Of a stretch of 64,000 nt of DNA, positions 1 through 9,754 are shown in pieces. The stretch's first letter is position 1. Every line of letters begins with the position of its first letter. The notes under the pieces are model-generated. The model saw only the letters and a program-made list of their open reading frames with translations. It did no database searches and was not told where the DNA came from. Origin of the DNA: Mesorhizobium shangrilense (lineage in GTDB: Bacteria; Pseudomonadota; Alphaproteobacteria; Rhizobiales; Rhizobiaceae). Made by a program: the position numbers and the translations under genes. The stretch covers positions 1,302,001-1,366,000 of the forward strand of contig NZ_JBEWSZ010000001.1 in assembly GCF_040537815.1 (NCBI RefSeq), read 5' to 3'.

Positions 1-663
1 AAGATCAGCGATGCCGAAATCGACTATCTGTGCGCGGCGGCAAGCGAATACTTCGCCGAGCCGGTCAGGCGTTCTGATATCGTCTGGACCTATTCGGCGG
101 TGCGCCCGCTCTATGATGACGGCGCCTCGAAGGCGCAGGAGGCGACGCGGGATTATGTTCTGAAAGCCGACGGCGGTGAGGGCGTTGCGCCGATCGTCAA
201 CGCCTTTGGCGGCAAGATCACCACCTACCGGCGGTTATCGGAATCGGTGCTCGAAAAGATCGAGGGCCTTCTTGGCAAGCGCGGCAAACCGTGGACGGCA
301 AATGCACCGCTGCCAGGAGGCGATTTCCCGGCCACCGGGTTCGATGCCGAGGTCACGAAACTGAAGGCCGCCTATCCGTTCCTCGATGCGCGCCTTGCCC
401 GCCGGTTGACCCGGCTTTACGGAACGCGGGCGCGGTTGCTGCTTGGGTCCGCCAGATCGAATGCCGACCTTGGCCGCAGCTTTGGCGAGGACCTCTACGA
501 GGCCGAGGTGCGCTATCTCGCCGAAAATGAATGGGCCGTCACCGCCGACGATGTGTTGTGGCGCAGGACCAAGCGTGGTCTGCATCTCAGCCGCGAGCAA
601 GCGGCGGCACTCGACGAGTTCATGCGGGGTATGAGCCGCCAGCACATCGCGGCCGCCGAATAG
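1..663 (+). CDS. glpD: Aerobic glycerol-3-phosphate dehydrogenase, C-terminal part
   Basis: This frame is open from the first base of the window to a TAG stop and encodes the last 220 residues of a protein of about 500. GlpD is a membrane-associated FAD enzyme that oxidises glycerol 3-phosphate to dihydroxyacetone phosphate and passes electrons to quinone. The segment shows the late FAD-domain features of the family: VRPLYDDG followed by the glycine-rich NAFGGKITTYRRLSE. A helical C-terminal domain follows, with ARRLTRLYGTRA and a late WRRTKRGLHLS motif. The next gene, 123 bases downstream on the same strand, is glycerol kinase, which makes GlpD's substrate. The N-terminal Rossmann motif lies outside the window. 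Confidence 0.93.
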   Translation, partial: KISDAEIDYLCAAASEYFAEPVRRSDIVWTYSAVRPLYDDGASKAQEATRDYVLKADGGEGVAPIVNAFGGKITTYRRLSESVLEKIEGLLGKRGKPWTANAPLPGGDFPATGFDAEVTKLKAAYPFLDARLARRLTRLYGTRARLLLGSARSNADLGRSFGEDLYEAEVRYLAENEWAVTADDVLWRRTKRGLHLSREQAAALDEFMRGMSRQHIAAAE

Positions 664-786
664 CGGATACCGACACCGAATCGGCAAACCCCGGGAAGGC
701 ATGATCTTTCTCTCTGCCGGTTGCATGGATGTCGGAACCGCCGCAAGAATCGATTCTGCTTTGGATCATGCACCGGGGGAGTGGGG

Positions 787-2280
787 ATGAGTGGCTTTGT
801 CCTGGCAATCGACCAGGGGACGACATCGACGCGGGCGATCCTGTTCGACGGCGAGATGACGATTGCAGGTAGTGGGCAGAAGGAATTCGCCCAGCACTAT
901 CCAGCTTCGGGCTGGGTCGAGCATGATCCCGAGGAGATCTGGGCGAGCGTCGTGACGACGGTGAAGGCAGCCCTGAGGAAGGCCGGACGCAAGGCTTCTG
1001 AAGTTGCCGCGCTCGGCATCACCAATCAACGCGAGACGATCGTCGTCTGGGACAGGGCAACCGGCAAGCCCATCCACAATGCCATCGTCTGGCAGGACCG
1101 GCGCACCGCGCCGCTGTGTCAGAAACTCAAGAAGCAGGGGCTGGAGAAGACATTCACCAGGAAGACCGGGCTGCTGCTTGACCCGTATTTTTCCGGCACC
1201 AAGATCGCCTGGATCCTGGACAAGGTGAAGGGAGCCAGGAAGCGCGCCGAAATGGGTGAGCTGCTGGCCGGCACCATCGATAGCTTTTTGATCTGGCGGC
1301 TGACCGGCGGCAAGGTTCACGCTACCGATGCCACCAATGCGTCGCGCACATTGGTCTACAACATCCGGGAAAATGCCTGGGACGACGAACTTCTGGCCAT
1401 CCTCAGGATACCGGCGAGAATGCTGCCGCAGGTGAAGGATTGCGCTGATGATTTTGGAAGCACTGAGAAAAGCCTGTTCGGGGCCGAGATAAGAATTCTC
1501 GGCGTGGCCGGCGACCAGCACGCCGCGACGATCGGCCAGGCCTGTTTCGAACCGGGGATGATGAAATCGACCTACGGGACGGGGTGTTTCGCGCTGCTCA
1601 ACACGGGCGGCGATCTGGTGCGCTCAAAAAACCGGCTGTTGACGACGATCGCCTACAGGCTGAACGGCAAGACCACCTATGCGCTTGAAGGCTCTATCTT
1701 TATCGCCGGTGCGGCCGTGCAATGGCTGCGTGACGGGCTGAAGGTCATCGGCAAGGCCGAGCAGAGCGGCAAATTGGCTGCGACCGCCGATCCGACCCAG
1801 AACGTCTACCTTGTGCCTGCCTTTGTCGGGCTTGGCGCGCCGCATTGGGACGCCGATGCGCGGGGCGCTATCTTTGGGCTGACCCGCAATTCCGGCCCGG
1901 CGGAATTTGCCCGCGCGGCGCTGGAGTCCGTCGCTTTTCAGACGTGTGATCTGCTCGACGCGATGCGCAAGGACTGGAAGGAGGCTTCGGCAAAGACCGT
2001 GCTTCGTGTCGATGGCGGCATGGTCGCGTCGGACTGGACGATGCAACGCCTGGCCGACATTCTTGATGCGCCGGTCGACCGCCCTACCATCCTGGAAACA
2101 ACCGCGTTGGGCGCAGCGTGGCTGGCTGGTTCGCAAGCCGGTGTGTGGCCGGCGGCCGGAACGTTCGCGAAAAAATGGGTGCTTGAGCGGCGGTTCAAGC
2201 CGGAGATGGACACGTCAGTCCGTGCAGCCAAACTTGCCGGTTGGCGAGATGCGATACGCAGGACCTTGAGCACACAATGA
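787..2280 (+). CDS. glpK: Glycerol kinase
   Basis: This 497-residue FGGY-family kinase phosphorylates glycerol to glycerol 3-phosphate in the cytoplasm. The N-terminus has the phosphate-binding [14 protein letters not shown], then [11 protein letters not shown] and WQDRRTAP. The C-terminal half has [13 protein letters not shown], the YGTGCF turn and [10 protein letters not shown]. Length matches the family (about 500). I chose the ATG at 787, after a GGGGGAGTGGGG purine stretch. The reading frame is open from 721, but the extra 22 residues have no family resemblance and end just before [13 protein letters not shown]. It follows glpD and ends just before a GC-rich hairpin, so glpD-glpK probably form one transcription unit. 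Confidence 0.96.
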   Translation: MSGFVLAIDQGTTSTRAILFDGEMTIAGSGQKEFAQHYPASGWVEHDPEEIWASVVTTVKAALRKAGRKASEVAALGITNQRETIVVWDRATGKPIHNAIVWQDRRTAPLCQKLKKQGLEKTFTRKTGLLLDPYFSGTKIAWILDKVKGARKRAEMGELLAGTIDSFLIWRLTGGKVHATDATNASRTLVYNIRENAWDDELLAILRIPARMLPQVKDCADDFGSTEKSLFGAEIRILGVAGDQHAATIGQACFEPGMMKSTYGTGCFALLNTGGDLVRSKNRLLTTIAYRLNGKTTYALEGSIFIAGAAVQWLRDGLKVIGKAEQSGKLAATADPTQNVYLVPAFVGLGAPHWDADARGAIFGLTRNSGPAEFARAALESVAFQTCDLLDAMRKDWKEASAKTVLRVDGGMVASDWTMQRLADILDAPVDRPTILETTALGAAWLAGSQAGVWPAAGTFAKKWVLERRFKPEMDTSVRAAKLAGWRDAIRRTLSTQ

Positions 2281-2283
2281 AGA

Positions 2284-2305
2284 CCCGCGCCGTTTCCGGC
2301 GCGGG
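2284..2305 (+). terminator. Hairpin after glpK
   Basis: A perfect 8-bp stem (CCCGCGCC / GGCGCGGG) with a six-base loop starts 3 bases after the glpK stop. It is not followed by a real T-run, so it is a weak intrinsic terminator at best, or a hairpin protecting the mRNA 3' end. It may also serve the convergent BA14K gene. Confidence 0.5.
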
Positions 2306-2336
2306 GTTCCAAGTCGGTCAGATCAGCCAAGTTCGA

Positions 2337-2852
2337 TCAATAGGGCGAGCGGCACTGCTGACGTGGACCATTGTTCGGCTGGAAGGTATTGTCCGAGGCG
2401 CGATACGATCTGTAGCGATTGTAGCACCACTGCACATGTGAATTGCCTTGATAGACGCGATTCTGCTCATTGTTGACGATCGCGCCGCTGATGACCGCGC
2501 CCGCGGCGAAGGCGGCAAGCGGGAACCAGAAGTCGCCGTGGCGGCGGTAACCAGGGCGGTAGTAGCTATAGCCACGGTGTCCGTTCCAGTAGCCTCCACC
2601 GTTCTGGCGGTCGTAGGCGCGATTTCCGCCGAAATGTCGGTTGTCGCCGTGGTTCCTCTGACCGAAGTTGCGGTTATTGCGGAAATGGCGGTTCTTCAAC
2701 TGCGGATTAAAATCGACAGCCTGGACGTCGGATGGAGCGACGATAGGAGCCTGCGGCCCGAATATCGGTGCGGCTTCGGCAGGTATGGCGGCAGTGGCCG
2801 CGAATGAAATTGACAGAGTTGCGGCCAGCAAGCCCGACATGACCTTATTCAT
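2337..2852 (-). CDS. BA14K family envelope protein
   Basis: A 171-residue protein with an N-terminal signal peptide (about residues 1-28, ending near IPAEAA). A low-complexity middle rich in Asn, His, Arg, Gly and Tyr follows, then a short hydrophobic segment ([17 protein letters not shown]) and a C-terminal module containing [19 protein letters not shown] and ending CRSPY. That ending is the hallmark of the BA14K family, named after the 14-kDa immunoreactive protein of Brucella abortus, to which lectin-like activity has been attributed. Two conserved cysteines could form a disulfide. AAGGAG lies six bases before the second of two consecutive ATGs, so I start there. The ATG three bases earlier is the alternative. 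Its function here is unknown. Confidence 0.82.
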   Translation of the reverse strand: MNKVMSGLLAATLSISFAATAAIPAEAAPIFGPQAPIVAPSDVQAVDFNPQLKNRHFRNNRNFGQRNHGDNRHFGGNRAYDRQNGGGYWNGHRGYSYYRPGYRRHGDFWFPLAAFAAGAVISGAIVNNEQNRVYQGNSHVQWCYNRYRSYRASDNTFQPNNGPRQQCRSPY

Positions 2853-3085
2853 CATCTTCTCCTTGAAAGGGTGGTTTACGTCCCTTGCGGCTGGAAAACG
2901 GATAGAGGGTGCTATTGTTCCAGAAAAATGACCAAGTTGCTGATCTGTAATGTTTCTCGTGCTCGAATCTCTATTTGGAAGCTATTTCCCCGAATTATTG
3001 GCGAGGCCATTGCATCTTGGATGAACCGCTTCGCAAGGCGCAATGAGGCCGTGGAAATTCTCGGCGTGCAAGCGATCTTTTCCGG

Positions 3086-3114
3086 TTGACCGGCCGAACC
3101 ACTCTCCCTATGTT
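3086..3114 (+). promoter_or_regulatory. Sigma-70-type promoter for tRNA-Lys
   Basis: TTGACC, a 17-base spacer, then TATGTT. Transcription would begin near 3121 and give a 5' leader of about 30 nt before the mature tRNA. The 230 bases between here and the BA14K start hold no convincing gene. A 53-codon frame starting at 2932 has no recognisable features. Confidence 0.6.
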
Positions 3115-3150
3115 CCGCGCAATTTCGAGGGCAGCCTTTCGCGCCCACGG

Positions 3151-3226
3151 GAGCGCGTAGCTCAGCCGGTAGAGCAACTGACTTTTAATCAGTAGGTCAT
3201 GGGTTCGAATCCCATCGCGCTCACCA
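3151..3226 (+). tRNA. tRNA-Lys (anticodon UUU)
   Basis: A complete 76-nt cloverleaf can be drawn. The acceptor stem is GAGCGCG paired with CGCGCTC, followed by discriminator A and an encoded CCA. The D arm contains TAGCTCAGCCGGTAGAGC. The anticodon arm is ACTGA-CTTTTAA-TCAGT, with TTT at positions 34-36. The T arm contains GGGTTCGAATCCC. It converges on dprA, whose stop codon lies only five bases beyond the CCA, leaving no room for a dedicated terminator. Confidence 0.98.
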
Positions 3227-3231
3227 GAATT

Positions 3232-4365
3232 TCAAACATCCCCGAAGACCAGCGAGACATTTCCGCCGGCATGGCGCTCAAGTCGCCCGGCGAGGTCCAG
3301 TTCCAGCAGCACCATGAAAACCTGCGCGGGATGAAGACCGGTGTGGCGGATGATTTCGTCGACCGATACCGGGGTCGGACCGAGGGCCTCGACAACGCTG
3401 GCGCGCTCGTTCTCGCCGGGCGGCGGGGCCGAGAAATCGATGGGATCTTCAAGCGGCGTGGTTTTGGGCGCATGAAGGCCGGTTAGTGGCGCGATCGCGT
3501 CGGAAATGTCCGCGGCCTCGGTGACAAGGGTGGCGCCGTCCTTGAGCAGGCCGTTGGTGCCGGCGGCGCGCGGGTCGAGCGGCGAACCTGGAACGGCGAA
3601 GACAAGCCGGCCCATCTCGGTGGCTAGCCTGGCGCTGATCAGCGAACCGGAGCGTTGCGCCGCCTCGACCACGACCAGTCCCAGCGACATGCCGGCGACG
3701 AGCCTGTTGCGTCGTGGAAAATCCTGGGCGCGCGGTTGCCAGCCGAACGGCATCTCGGAAACGATGGCGCCGCCGTGCCCGGCGATCTCGTCGCAGAGGC
3801 CGACGTTTTCCGGCGGATAGGGCATGTCGAGGCCGCCCGCCAGCACACCGATCGTACCTGTGGAAATACTGCCCTGATGGGCCGCCGTGTCGATGCCGCG
3901 CGCCAGGCCTGAGACGATGCTGTAGCCGTGTCGGCCAAGATCCGTTGCAAGCGTGCGCGCCATCTTGATGCCGGCCAGCGAGGCGTTGCGGGCGCCAACG
4001 ATGGCAATGGCCGGCAAGCGGAACACCGCGCCTTCGCCCTTCACCGCGAGCAGCGGCGGCGGGTGGTCCATGTTCTTCAGCAGCGGCGGATAGTCGGGTT
4101 CGCCAATGCCGACGAAGCGGGCGCCGGCGCGTCGTGCGGCTTCCAGCTCGGCTTCGGCTTCAGCCACTGATGGAATGCGGGCAATACGGTTGGCACCGCC
4201 GGAAATCATCAGCTCGGGCAGTATTTCCAGCGCGGCCTCGGCGGAGCCGAATCGGTTGATCAGGTCACGAAAGGAGGCGGGACCGACATTCTGGGTGCGG
4301 ATCAGGCGTAGCCAGGCCAGCCGCTGCCGGTCGCTGAGGCGCGGCCCGACAAGCCGGTTGCTCAC
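3232..4365 (-). CDS. dprA: DNA-processing protein DprA
   Basis: DprA (Smf) binds incoming single-stranded DNA during natural transformation and loads RecA. The 377-residue protein has an N-terminal helical SAM-like region ([15 protein letters not shown]). The Rossmann core follows: [50 protein letters not shown], and a [10 protein letters not shown] segment. The C-terminus is a DprA winged helix ([20 protein letters not shown]). I start at a GTG that overlaps the plsY stop (GTGA). The frame stays open another 113 codons upstream, but that part lies inside plsY and looks like shadow translation. It is the last gene of a pyrB-pyrC-like-plsY-dprA cluster. Confidence 0.93.
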   Translation of the reverse strand: MSNRLVGPRLSDRQRLAWLRLIRTQNVGPASFRDLINRFGSAEAALEILPELMISGGANRIARIPSVAEAEAELEAARRAGARFVGIGEPDYPPLLKNMDHPPPLLAVKGEGAVFRLPAIAIVGARNASLAGIKMARTLATDLGRHGYSIVSGLARGIDTAAHQGSISTGTIGVLAGGLDMPYPPENVGLCDEIAGHGGAIVSEMPFGWQPRAQDFPRRNRLVAGMSLGLVVVEAAQRSGSLISARLATEMGRLVFAVPGSPLDPRAAGTNGLLKDGATLVTEAADISDAIAPLTGLHAPKTTPLEDPIDFSAPPPGENERASVVEALGPTPVSVDEIIRHTGLHPAQVFMVLLELDLAGRLERHAGGNVSLVFGDV

Positions 4366-4949
4366 CCCTTGGCTCCGATCTTGCCTTCCGTGCCGGCGAG
4401 CAGCCGCGAAATGTTGGCACGGTGCTTGATGAAGACGATGATGCTCATGACCACGAACAGTCCGGCAATCTGCGGCGTGCTGAGAAAATAGAGCGCGATC
4501 GGCACGACAACCGCCGCCATGAGCGCCGCCAGTGAGGAGAAGCGAAAGAGGAAGGCGACAGCCAACCAGACGACGGCGAAGATCAGTGCCACCTGCCAGG
4601 CGAGGCCGATCAGCACGCCAAGATATGTGGCCACGCCCTTGCCGCCCTTGAAGCCCAGCCAGACCGGAAAGAGATGGCCAAGGAATGCGCCGAGGCCAGC
4701 CCACAGGCCTAGCTCCGGTGCATAATGACTGGCGATCAGGACCGCGACGGTGCCCTTCAGGGCGTCGAGCACCAGTGTGGCGGCGGCAAGGCCCTTGTTG
4801 CCGGTGCGCAATACATTGGTTGCGCCTATATTGCCCGAGCCAATCTCGCGCACATCGCCAAGGCCAGCTGCCCGGGTAATCAAAAGTCCGAACGGGATCG
4901 AGCCAAGCAGATAGCCGAACACAAGTGCCACGACGGGACCGTAGGTCAT
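4362..4949 (-). CDS. plsY: Acyl-phosphate:glycerol-3-phosphate acyltransferase
   Basis: PlsY is an inner-membrane enzyme that transfers an acyl group from acyl phosphate to the sn-1 position of glycerol 3-phosphate, the first step of phospholipid synthesis. The 195-residue sequence has about five hydrophobic segments and the three family motifs: [13 protein letters not shown] (residues about 38-50), [18 protein letters not shown] (about 92-109) and [18 protein letters not shown] near the C-terminus. Length is typical. The stop codon overlaps the GTG start of dprA, which suggests translational coupling. The gene lies 63 bases after the dihydroorotase-like gene on the same strand. Confidence 0.95.
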   Translation of the reverse strand: MTYGPVVALVFGYLLGSIPFGLLITRAAGLGDVREIGSGNIGATNVLRTGNKGLAAATLVLDALKGTVAVLIASHYAPELGLWAGLGAFLGHLFPVWLGFKGGKGVATYLGVLIGLAWQVALIFAVVWLAVAFLFRFSSLAALMAAVVVPIALYFLSTPQIAGLFVVMSIIVFIKHRANISRLLAGTEGKIGAKG

Positions 4950-5012
4950 TGTTCCCCCTGGATCTCCCCTGGCCGACCGGATTGGAGTGCGAGGTGCTCC
5001 GTGTTCTTCGGT

Positions 5013-6299
5013 CTAGGCCGAAAATATTGTGCGGCCCGCAACCATCGTTTGCAAGACCCTGCCTTGCAGCCGCGCGCCCTCGAAGCAGGTGTTTTTCGAG
5101 CGCGAGCGAATGCCGCGTTCGCTAACAATCCACGGCTCGTTCAGGTCGACAACAGCAAGATCAGCCGATGCTCCCGGCTTGAGCGTCCCGCCGGGTAGGC
5201 CAAACAGCTTTGCTGGCGCGGTGGACAGCGTCTCGACCAGCCTGAGCAAGGTGACGTCATCATTGTGGTAGAGTCGCAGTGCCGCGCCCAGCAGCGTTTC
5301 GAGCCCGATGGCGCCGGCCGCGGCGTCGGCGAAAGGCAGGCGCTTGGTGTCGACATCCTGCGGGTCATGCGAGGAGACAATGATGTCAATCGTGCCGTCC
5401 CTGACTGCCTCGATCATCGCCAGCCTATCCTCTTCGGCGCGCAGCGGCGGCGTCAGGCGGAAGAAAGTGCGGTATTCACCGACATCGTTCTCGTTGAGCG
5501 ACAGATTGTGGATCGACACGCCCGATGTGACACTGGCGCCGTCGGCTTTCGCGCGCGCCATCGAGGCAGCGGCCATCGCCGTAGAGATCTTGGCCGCGTG
5601 ATATGAGCCGCGCGTCAACCGAGCGAGCGCAAGGTCGCGCTCCAGCGGGATGGATTCGGCTTCACGCGGAATGCCGGCAAGGCCGAGCCAGCTCGCATAA
5701 AGGCCTTCATTCATCACGCCGGCCGAGGCGAGGGCGGCATCCTGCGTTTCATGCACGATCATGGCGCCGAAATCGCGCGCATAGGTGAGCGCCCGGCGCA
5801 TCACCAATGCACTGGCGATGGTGTGTCGCCCGTCGGTGAAGGCGACGGCGCCGGCCTCCCGCAGCAGGCCGAACTCGGTCATATCGCGCCCGTCGAGACC
5901 CTTGGTGATCGCCGCGGCGGGGAAGATGTTGACGCTTGCGGTGTCCTTGGCGGTGCGCAGCACGAATTCGACCAGCGCGACATTGTCGATCACCGGATCG
6001 GTGTCGGGCATCATGACGATAGACGTTACGCCGCCGGCGGCCGCGGCAACGCTGGCGGAAGCGATGGTTTCGCGATGCTCCCCACCCGGTTCGCCGATGA
6101 AAACGCGCCCGTCGACAAGACCAGGGATGATCGCCTTGCCGGAGCAATCGATGATGGTCGCACCTTCCGGAGCGCCCTGGTTCAACGCTGCCTTGCCTGC
6201 AGCGGCGATCTTGCGCCCATCGACGATGACGGTGCCAACTTCGTCGAGACCGCGCGAAGGGTCGACGATACGAGCGCGCTCAAAGACTGTCGTGCTCAT
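5013..6299 (-). CDS. Dihydroorotase-like protein, probably non-catalytic (PyrC'/PyrX type)
   Basis: A 428-residue amidohydrolase-superfamily protein with the overall layout of a class I dihydroorotase: an N-terminal beta sandwich, then a TIM barrel with [20 protein letters not shown] and a C-terminal [16 protein letters not shown]. The zinc ligands are missing. Where active enzymes have D-x-H-x-H after GLVD, this protein has D63-G-R65-V-F67. The HxST histidine is replaced (AKIST), and the TDHAPH region reads SSHDPQD. In Pseudomonas, such inactive homologues encoded next to pyrB are structural partners of aspartate transcarbamoylase. Here the ATG overlaps the pyrB stop (ATGA), which fits that role. 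Automated pipelines would call it pyrC. A catalytic dihydroorotase should be encoded elsewhere. Confidence 0.85.
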   Translation of the reverse strand: MSTTVFERARIVDPSRGLDEVGTVIVDGRKIAAAGKAALNQGAPEGATIIDCSGKAIIPGLVDGRVFIGEPGGEHRETIASASVAAAAGGVTSIVMMPDTDPVIDNVALVEFVLRTAKDTASVNIFPAAAITKGLDGRDMTEFGLLREAGAVAFTDGRHTIASALVMRRALTYARDFGAMIVHETQDAALASAGVMNEGLYASWLGLAGIPREAESIPLERDLALARLTRGSYHAAKISTAMAAASMARAKADGASVTSGVSIHNLSLNENDVGEYRTFFRLTPPLRAEEDRLAMIEAVRDGTIDIIVSSHDPQDVDTKRLPFADAAAGAIGLETLLGAALRLYHNDDVTLLRLVETLSTAPAKLFGLPGGTLKPGASADLAVVDLNEPWIVSERGIRSRSKNTCFEGARLQGRVLQTMVAGRTIFSA

Positions 6300-7261
6300 G
6301 CGCCGCTGCCCTCTTGGTTGCGGCGAGGGTCGAGCAGTGCCTCCATCACCGCCATGCGCACGGCGACGCCCATCTCAACCTGTTCCTGGATGACGCTTTG
6401 CGGACCATCAGCGATTTCAGAGGCGATCTCGACGCCGCGGTTCATCGGGCCGGGATGCATCACCATCGCGTCGTCCTTTGCCGCCTTCAGCTTTTCAGCG
6501 TCGAGCCCGAAATAGCGGTAATATTCGCGCACCGAAGGCACGAGGGCGCCTTCCATGCGTTCGCGCTGCAGGCGCAGCATCATCACGACGTCGGCGCCCT
6601 TGAGGCCTTCCGCCATCGAGCGGGTGACGATGACGCCCATCTTTTCGATGCCGGTGGGCAGAAGCGTCGAAGGGGCGACGACACGCACCTGCGCGCCGAG
6701 CGCGTTGAGCAGCATGATGTTCGAGCGTGCCACGCGCGAATTCAGGATGTCGCCGCAGATCGCCACGATCAGTTTCGAAAGCGGGCCTTTGGCGCGGCGG
6801 ATGGTCAGAGCGTCAAGCAGTGCCTGTGTCGGGTGCTCATGGGCGCCGTCGCCGGCATTGACCACCGAACAGCCGACCTTTTGCGCCAGCAGTGCCGCCG
6901 CACCCGCCGATTGGTGGCGGATGATCAATATGTCCGGTCGCATGGCGTTCAGCGTCATCGCCGTGTCGATCAGCGTTTCGCCCTTCTTCACCGAAGAGCT
7001 GGCCACCGACATGTTCATGACGTCGGCGCCAAGCCGCTTGCCGGCAAGCTCGAAGGACGACTGGGTGCGGGTGGAGGCTTCGTAGAAGAGGTTGATCTGC
7101 GTCCGGCCGCGCAGCGTCGAGGTCTTCTTTTCCGACTGTCGGGAGATGGCGACCGCCCGGTCCGCGCGATCGAGCAAAAGCTCTATATCGGCGGGGGAAA
7201 GATCGCGGATGCCCAGAAGATGGCGGTGGGGATAAAGCGGCAGGGACGAAGCGTCAGTCAT
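6296..7261 (-). CDS. pyrB: Aspartate carbamoyltransferase catalytic subunit
   Basis: PyrB condenses carbamoyl phosphate with aspartate in the second step of UMP synthesis. The 321-residue protein has the carbamoyl-phosphate loop [20 protein letters not shown] (residues about 59-78), SVKKGET, the substrate motif [12 protein letters not shown], the late MLRLQRERM and [11 protein letters not shown]. The N-terminus ([11 protein letters not shown]) is typical. It heads the minus-strand cluster and faces the AidB-like gene across 157 bases that must hold both promoters. Its stop overlaps the start of the dihydroorotase-like gene, so the two products are probably made together and may assemble into one complex. 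No pyrI regulatory subunit is visible. Confidence 0.96.
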   Translation of the reverse strand: MTDASSLPLYPHRHLLGIRDLSPADIELLLDRADRAVAISRQSEKKTSTLRGRTQINLFYEASTRTQSSFELAGKRLGADVMNMSVASSSVKKGETLIDTAMTLNAMRPDILIIRHQSAGAAALLAQKVGCSVVNAGDGAHEHPTQALLDALTIRRAKGPLSKLIVAICGDILNSRVARSNIMLLNALGAQVRVVAPSTLLPTGIEKMGVIVTRSMAEGLKGADVVMMLRLQRERMEGALVPSVREYYRYFGLDAEKLKAAKDDAMVMHPGPMNRGVEIASEIADGPQSVIQEQVEMGVAVRMAVMEALLDPRRNQEGSGA

Positions 7262-7418
7262 CTCAAGGCGCTGCTATAGGGTGAGGTTTCGGCGGCTGCA
7301 AGCACCAGCTTTGGATTGCGGCCTTTCTCCCCGGTATTTTCATCGCGCGCGCAACGTGGCTTGGGCTATAAACCGCCGATGGCTTCGGATTCGTGGCCTG
7401 TGACGATAGGGATAAGGC

Positions 7419-9047
7419 GTGACCGACGACGTGACGAACCAGCCGCCGCCGTTGACGGGCGGGAATGCCTGGCGGGGCGATCCGTTGCTGATCCAGCTTG
7501 CCGAGCGCTTTTCCGATTCGGTGCGCAAGGACCTCGATGGCCTCGGCCGCTTCGTGCTGACCCAGGAGGCGCAGGAATTGGCCCGGCTCGCCAATGCCGA
7601 GACGCCAAAACTCCGAACCCATGACAGGCAGGGCCGGCGCATCGACCTGGTCGAGTTCCATCCCGCCTACCATGCGCTGATGCGCCGTTCCGTCGCGAAC
7701 GGGCTGCATTCATCGATCTGGGAAAATGGCGATGCCGAGATCGGCCGCCGCCATCAGGTGCGCGCGGCCCGCTTCTACCTCACCGCCGAGTTGGAGACCG
7801 GGCATCTGTGCCCGATCACCATGACCAGCGCGTCGCTGGCGGCGCTGATGGCCAGCCCGAAACTGTTTCGCGAATGGGCGCCCCGTGTCACGACGCGCAA
7901 ATACGACCAGAGCCAGAAGCCGCCGGTCGAAAAGACCGGCCTGACGCTGGGCATGGGCATGACGGAAAAGCAGGGCGGCACCGATGTGCGCGCCAACGTC
8001 ACCAAGGCCGAGCGCGCCGGCGGTGGCTTCTATCGCCTGACCGGCCACAAATGGTTCATGTCGGCACCGATGTCGGATGCGTTCCTGGTGCTCGGACAAG
8101 CGCCGGAAGGACTCTCGTGCTTCCTTGTTCCCCGTGTTCTTGGCGACGGATCGGGCAACGGCTTCCGCTTCCAGCGGCTGAAGGACAAGCTTGGCAACCG
8201 CTCCAACGCCTCTTCGGAAGTCGAATTCGTCAACACCATAGGCGAGATGGTCGGCGAACCGGGCGCAGGCGTGAAGACGATCATGGACATGGTGACGCTG
8301 ACCCGTCTCGACTGCGCCGTGGCGTCATCGGCGCTCATGCGCGCCGGGCTGGCCGAGGCTGTGCATCACACCCGTCACAGGCAGGTGTTTGGCACCAATC
8401 TGATCGAGCAGCCGCTGATGCAGCGGGTGCTTGCCGACATGGCACTCGACGTCGCCGCGGCAACCGCCTTGTCGTTCCGGCTGGCGCGCTCATTCGACGA
8501 GGCGGCCAGCGATCGCGGCGAGGCGGCGTTTGCCCGCGCCATGACGCCGGTCGTCAAATACTGGGTCTGCAAGATCGCGCCGCCGCTGCTTTATGAGGCG
8601 ATGGAGTGCCTGGGGGGCAACGGCTATGTCGAAGAGGCGCCGCTTGCCCGCTATTATCGCGAGGCTCCGGTCAACGCGATCTGGGAAGGATCCGGCAACG
8701 TCATGGCGCTCGACGTGCTGCGCGTGCTCAACCGTGCGCCGGGACTGTTCGAGGACGTGCTGGCAGGCATTGATCGTGACCTCGGCGCCGGCGGCCGTGG
8801 CACCATCGGCGTGCTCAAGGCCGCGATGCAGGTCGCTGGAACCGATGAGGGCTCGGCCCGGTTGCTCACCGAGCAGCTGGCGCTGTCGGCGGCGGCGGCG
8901 GAACTGCGCAGGCTGGGGGCAGGGCGGATCGCCGACGCTTTCGTCGAGACGCGGTTGGCCGGGCAGTGGCGCAACACCTATGGCATGCTCGATTCGCGTC
9001 ACGATGCGCGCATGATCATCGACACGCTCTATCCGCCAACGAACTAA
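7419..9047 (+). CDS. aidB: Acyl-CoA dehydrogenase-family flavoprotein, AidB-like
   Basis: A 542-residue protein that agrees over its whole length with E. coli AidB, the flavoprotein of the adaptive response to DNA alkylation. Visible landmarks are FHPAYHALM, LCPITMTSASLAAL, GMGMTEKQGGTDVRANVT, LTGHKWFMSAPMSDAFLVL, RLKDKLGNRSNASSEVEF, and AMECLGGNGYVEE followed by NAIWEGSGNVMALDVLRVL. Length equals AidB (541) and is longer than ordinary acyl-CoA dehydrogenases (about 380-400). The start is a GTG preceded by GGATAAGG. No ada or alkB gene is nearby and I see no ada-box-like element, so a role in alkylation defence is inferred from family only. An acyl-CoA substrate cannot be excluded. Confidence 0.88.
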   Translation: MTDDVTNQPPPLTGGNAWRGDPLLIQLAERFSDSVRKDLDGLGRFVLTQEAQELARLANAETPKLRTHDRQGRRIDLVEFHPAYHALMRRSVANGLHSSIWENGDAEIGRRHQVRAARFYLTAELETGHLCPITMTSASLAALMASPKLFREWAPRVTTRKYDQSQKPPVEKTGLTLGMGMTEKQGGTDVRANVTKAERAGGGFYRLTGHKWFMSAPMSDAFLVLGQAPEGLSCFLVPRVLGDGSGNGFRFQRLKDKLGNRSNASSEVEFVNTIGEMVGEPGAGVKTIMDMVTLTRLDCAVASSALMRAGLAEAVHHTRHRQVFGTNLIEQPLMQRVLADMALDVAAATALSFRLARSFDEAASDRGEAAFARAMTPVVKYWVCKIAPPLLYEAMECLGGNGYVEEAPLARYYREAPVNAIWEGSGNVMALDVLRVLNRAPGLFEDVLAGIDRDLGAGGRGTIGVLKAAMQVAGTDEGSARLLTEQLALSAAAAELRRLGAGRIADAFVETRLAGQWRNTYGMLDSRHDARMIIDTLYPPTN

Positions 9048-9128
9048 GCCCAATCAGAAGCGTAGCGATACTGGCCGCGAAAGCCCCACGATTGGTGCTG
9101 CAGCCCTCCCTGTGAATTGCCGTTAACC

Positions 9129-9143
9129 TTAACAAATGGTTTA
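9129..9143 (+). promoter_or_regulatory. CtrA-like site upstream of a membrane-protein pair
   Basis: TTAA, seven bases, TTTA. This differs by one base from the alphaproteobacterial CtrA consensus TTAA-N7-TTAA, and another TTAAC lies just before it (9123-9127). It lies 57-71 bases upstream of the start at 9200. CtrA sites are AT-rich and short, so chance occurrence is a real possibility. Confidence 0.35.
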
Positions 9144-9199
9144 GATTGCAGTGGCGAGCCGCAAAGCCCACTGTCTCAGGATACCGAGGCAGGAACGGC

Positions 9200-9754
9200 A
9201 TGCGTCACGTATTGACCTCTCTTTTGGCTTTGCACTGGGCGCTTGTTTTCGCCTTGCTGGCGTTCATCTGCATCGATGGGAGCCGTGGCGTCTCGGCCGC
9301 GCTCGGCATGCTGGGTGTCACCACACTGAGCCCCGGCCTGGCCGATCTCGAGAACGCGGTCGTCGTGGCGCCGCTCGCGACCGCTCTGATGGTGGTTGCC
9401 GTGTTGTTTTGCTGGGCATTTCTCGAAACATTGATCAGCACGATAAGTCTCGATGCCGCTGACAGCGTCATGAGGATCGCATTCATCTCGGCCTTCGGCT
9501 TGCTGTCGGTGATTCTGGTGGGCGGCGCCGCGCAAGGCATCAATGGGCTGTTCATGGTCATCGCCATCCAGATGGCGGCGCTTCTGGCGTCCTATGTCGC
9601 CATGCTCGCCGAGCGGCGTGCGGCATCTCCGGCCACTGTTCCAGGCAAGGGCGAAACCCGCGCGGCGCATGTGATGGCGAAGGGCGCGGCGCATGCCTCC
9701 TTGCTCTCCCGAATTTCCGGTCGACCGGACACGAACCGGAAGGATGGTCGCTGA
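9200..9754 (+). CDS. Conserved hypothetical membrane protein
   Basis: A 184-residue protein with four predicted membrane segments: near residues 4-24 (TSLLALHWALVFALLAFIC), about 52-75 (VVAPLATALMVVAVLFCWAF), about 90-112 (MRIAFISAFGLLSVILVGGA) and about 115-135. A basic cytoplasmic tail of about 50 residues follows. I do not recognise the family. The ATG at 9200 follows AGGAACGG. The frame is open back to 9146, but the residues before this ATG are polar and unlike a leader. Its stop overlaps the start of the next gene (TGATG), so the two small membrane proteins are probably co-translated. No function can be assigned. Confidence 0.75.
   Translation: MRHVLTSLLALHWALVFALLAFICIDGSRGVSAALGMLGVTTLSPGLADLENAVVVAPLATALMVVAVLFCWAFLETLISTISLDAADSVMRIAFISAFGLLSVILVGGAAQGINGLFMVIAIQMAALLASYVAMLAERRAASPATVPGKGETRAAHVMAKGAAHASLLSRISGRPDTNRKDGR

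Noticed and set aside
2932-3089. 53-codon frame between the BA14K gene and tRNA-Lys
   Set aside because: No ribosome-binding site, no family resemblance, and it ends at the tRNA promoter.
3151-3226. tRNA-Lys as an integration site for a genomic island
   Set aside because: No integrase gene, no direct repeat of the tRNA 3' end, and conserved housekeeping genes follow immediately.
4366-4704. Upstream extension of the dprA frame by 113 codons
   Set aside because: It lies wholly inside plsY on the same strand, is rich in Arg and His as out-of-frame coding often is, and the GTG overlapping the plsY stop gives a normal DprA length.
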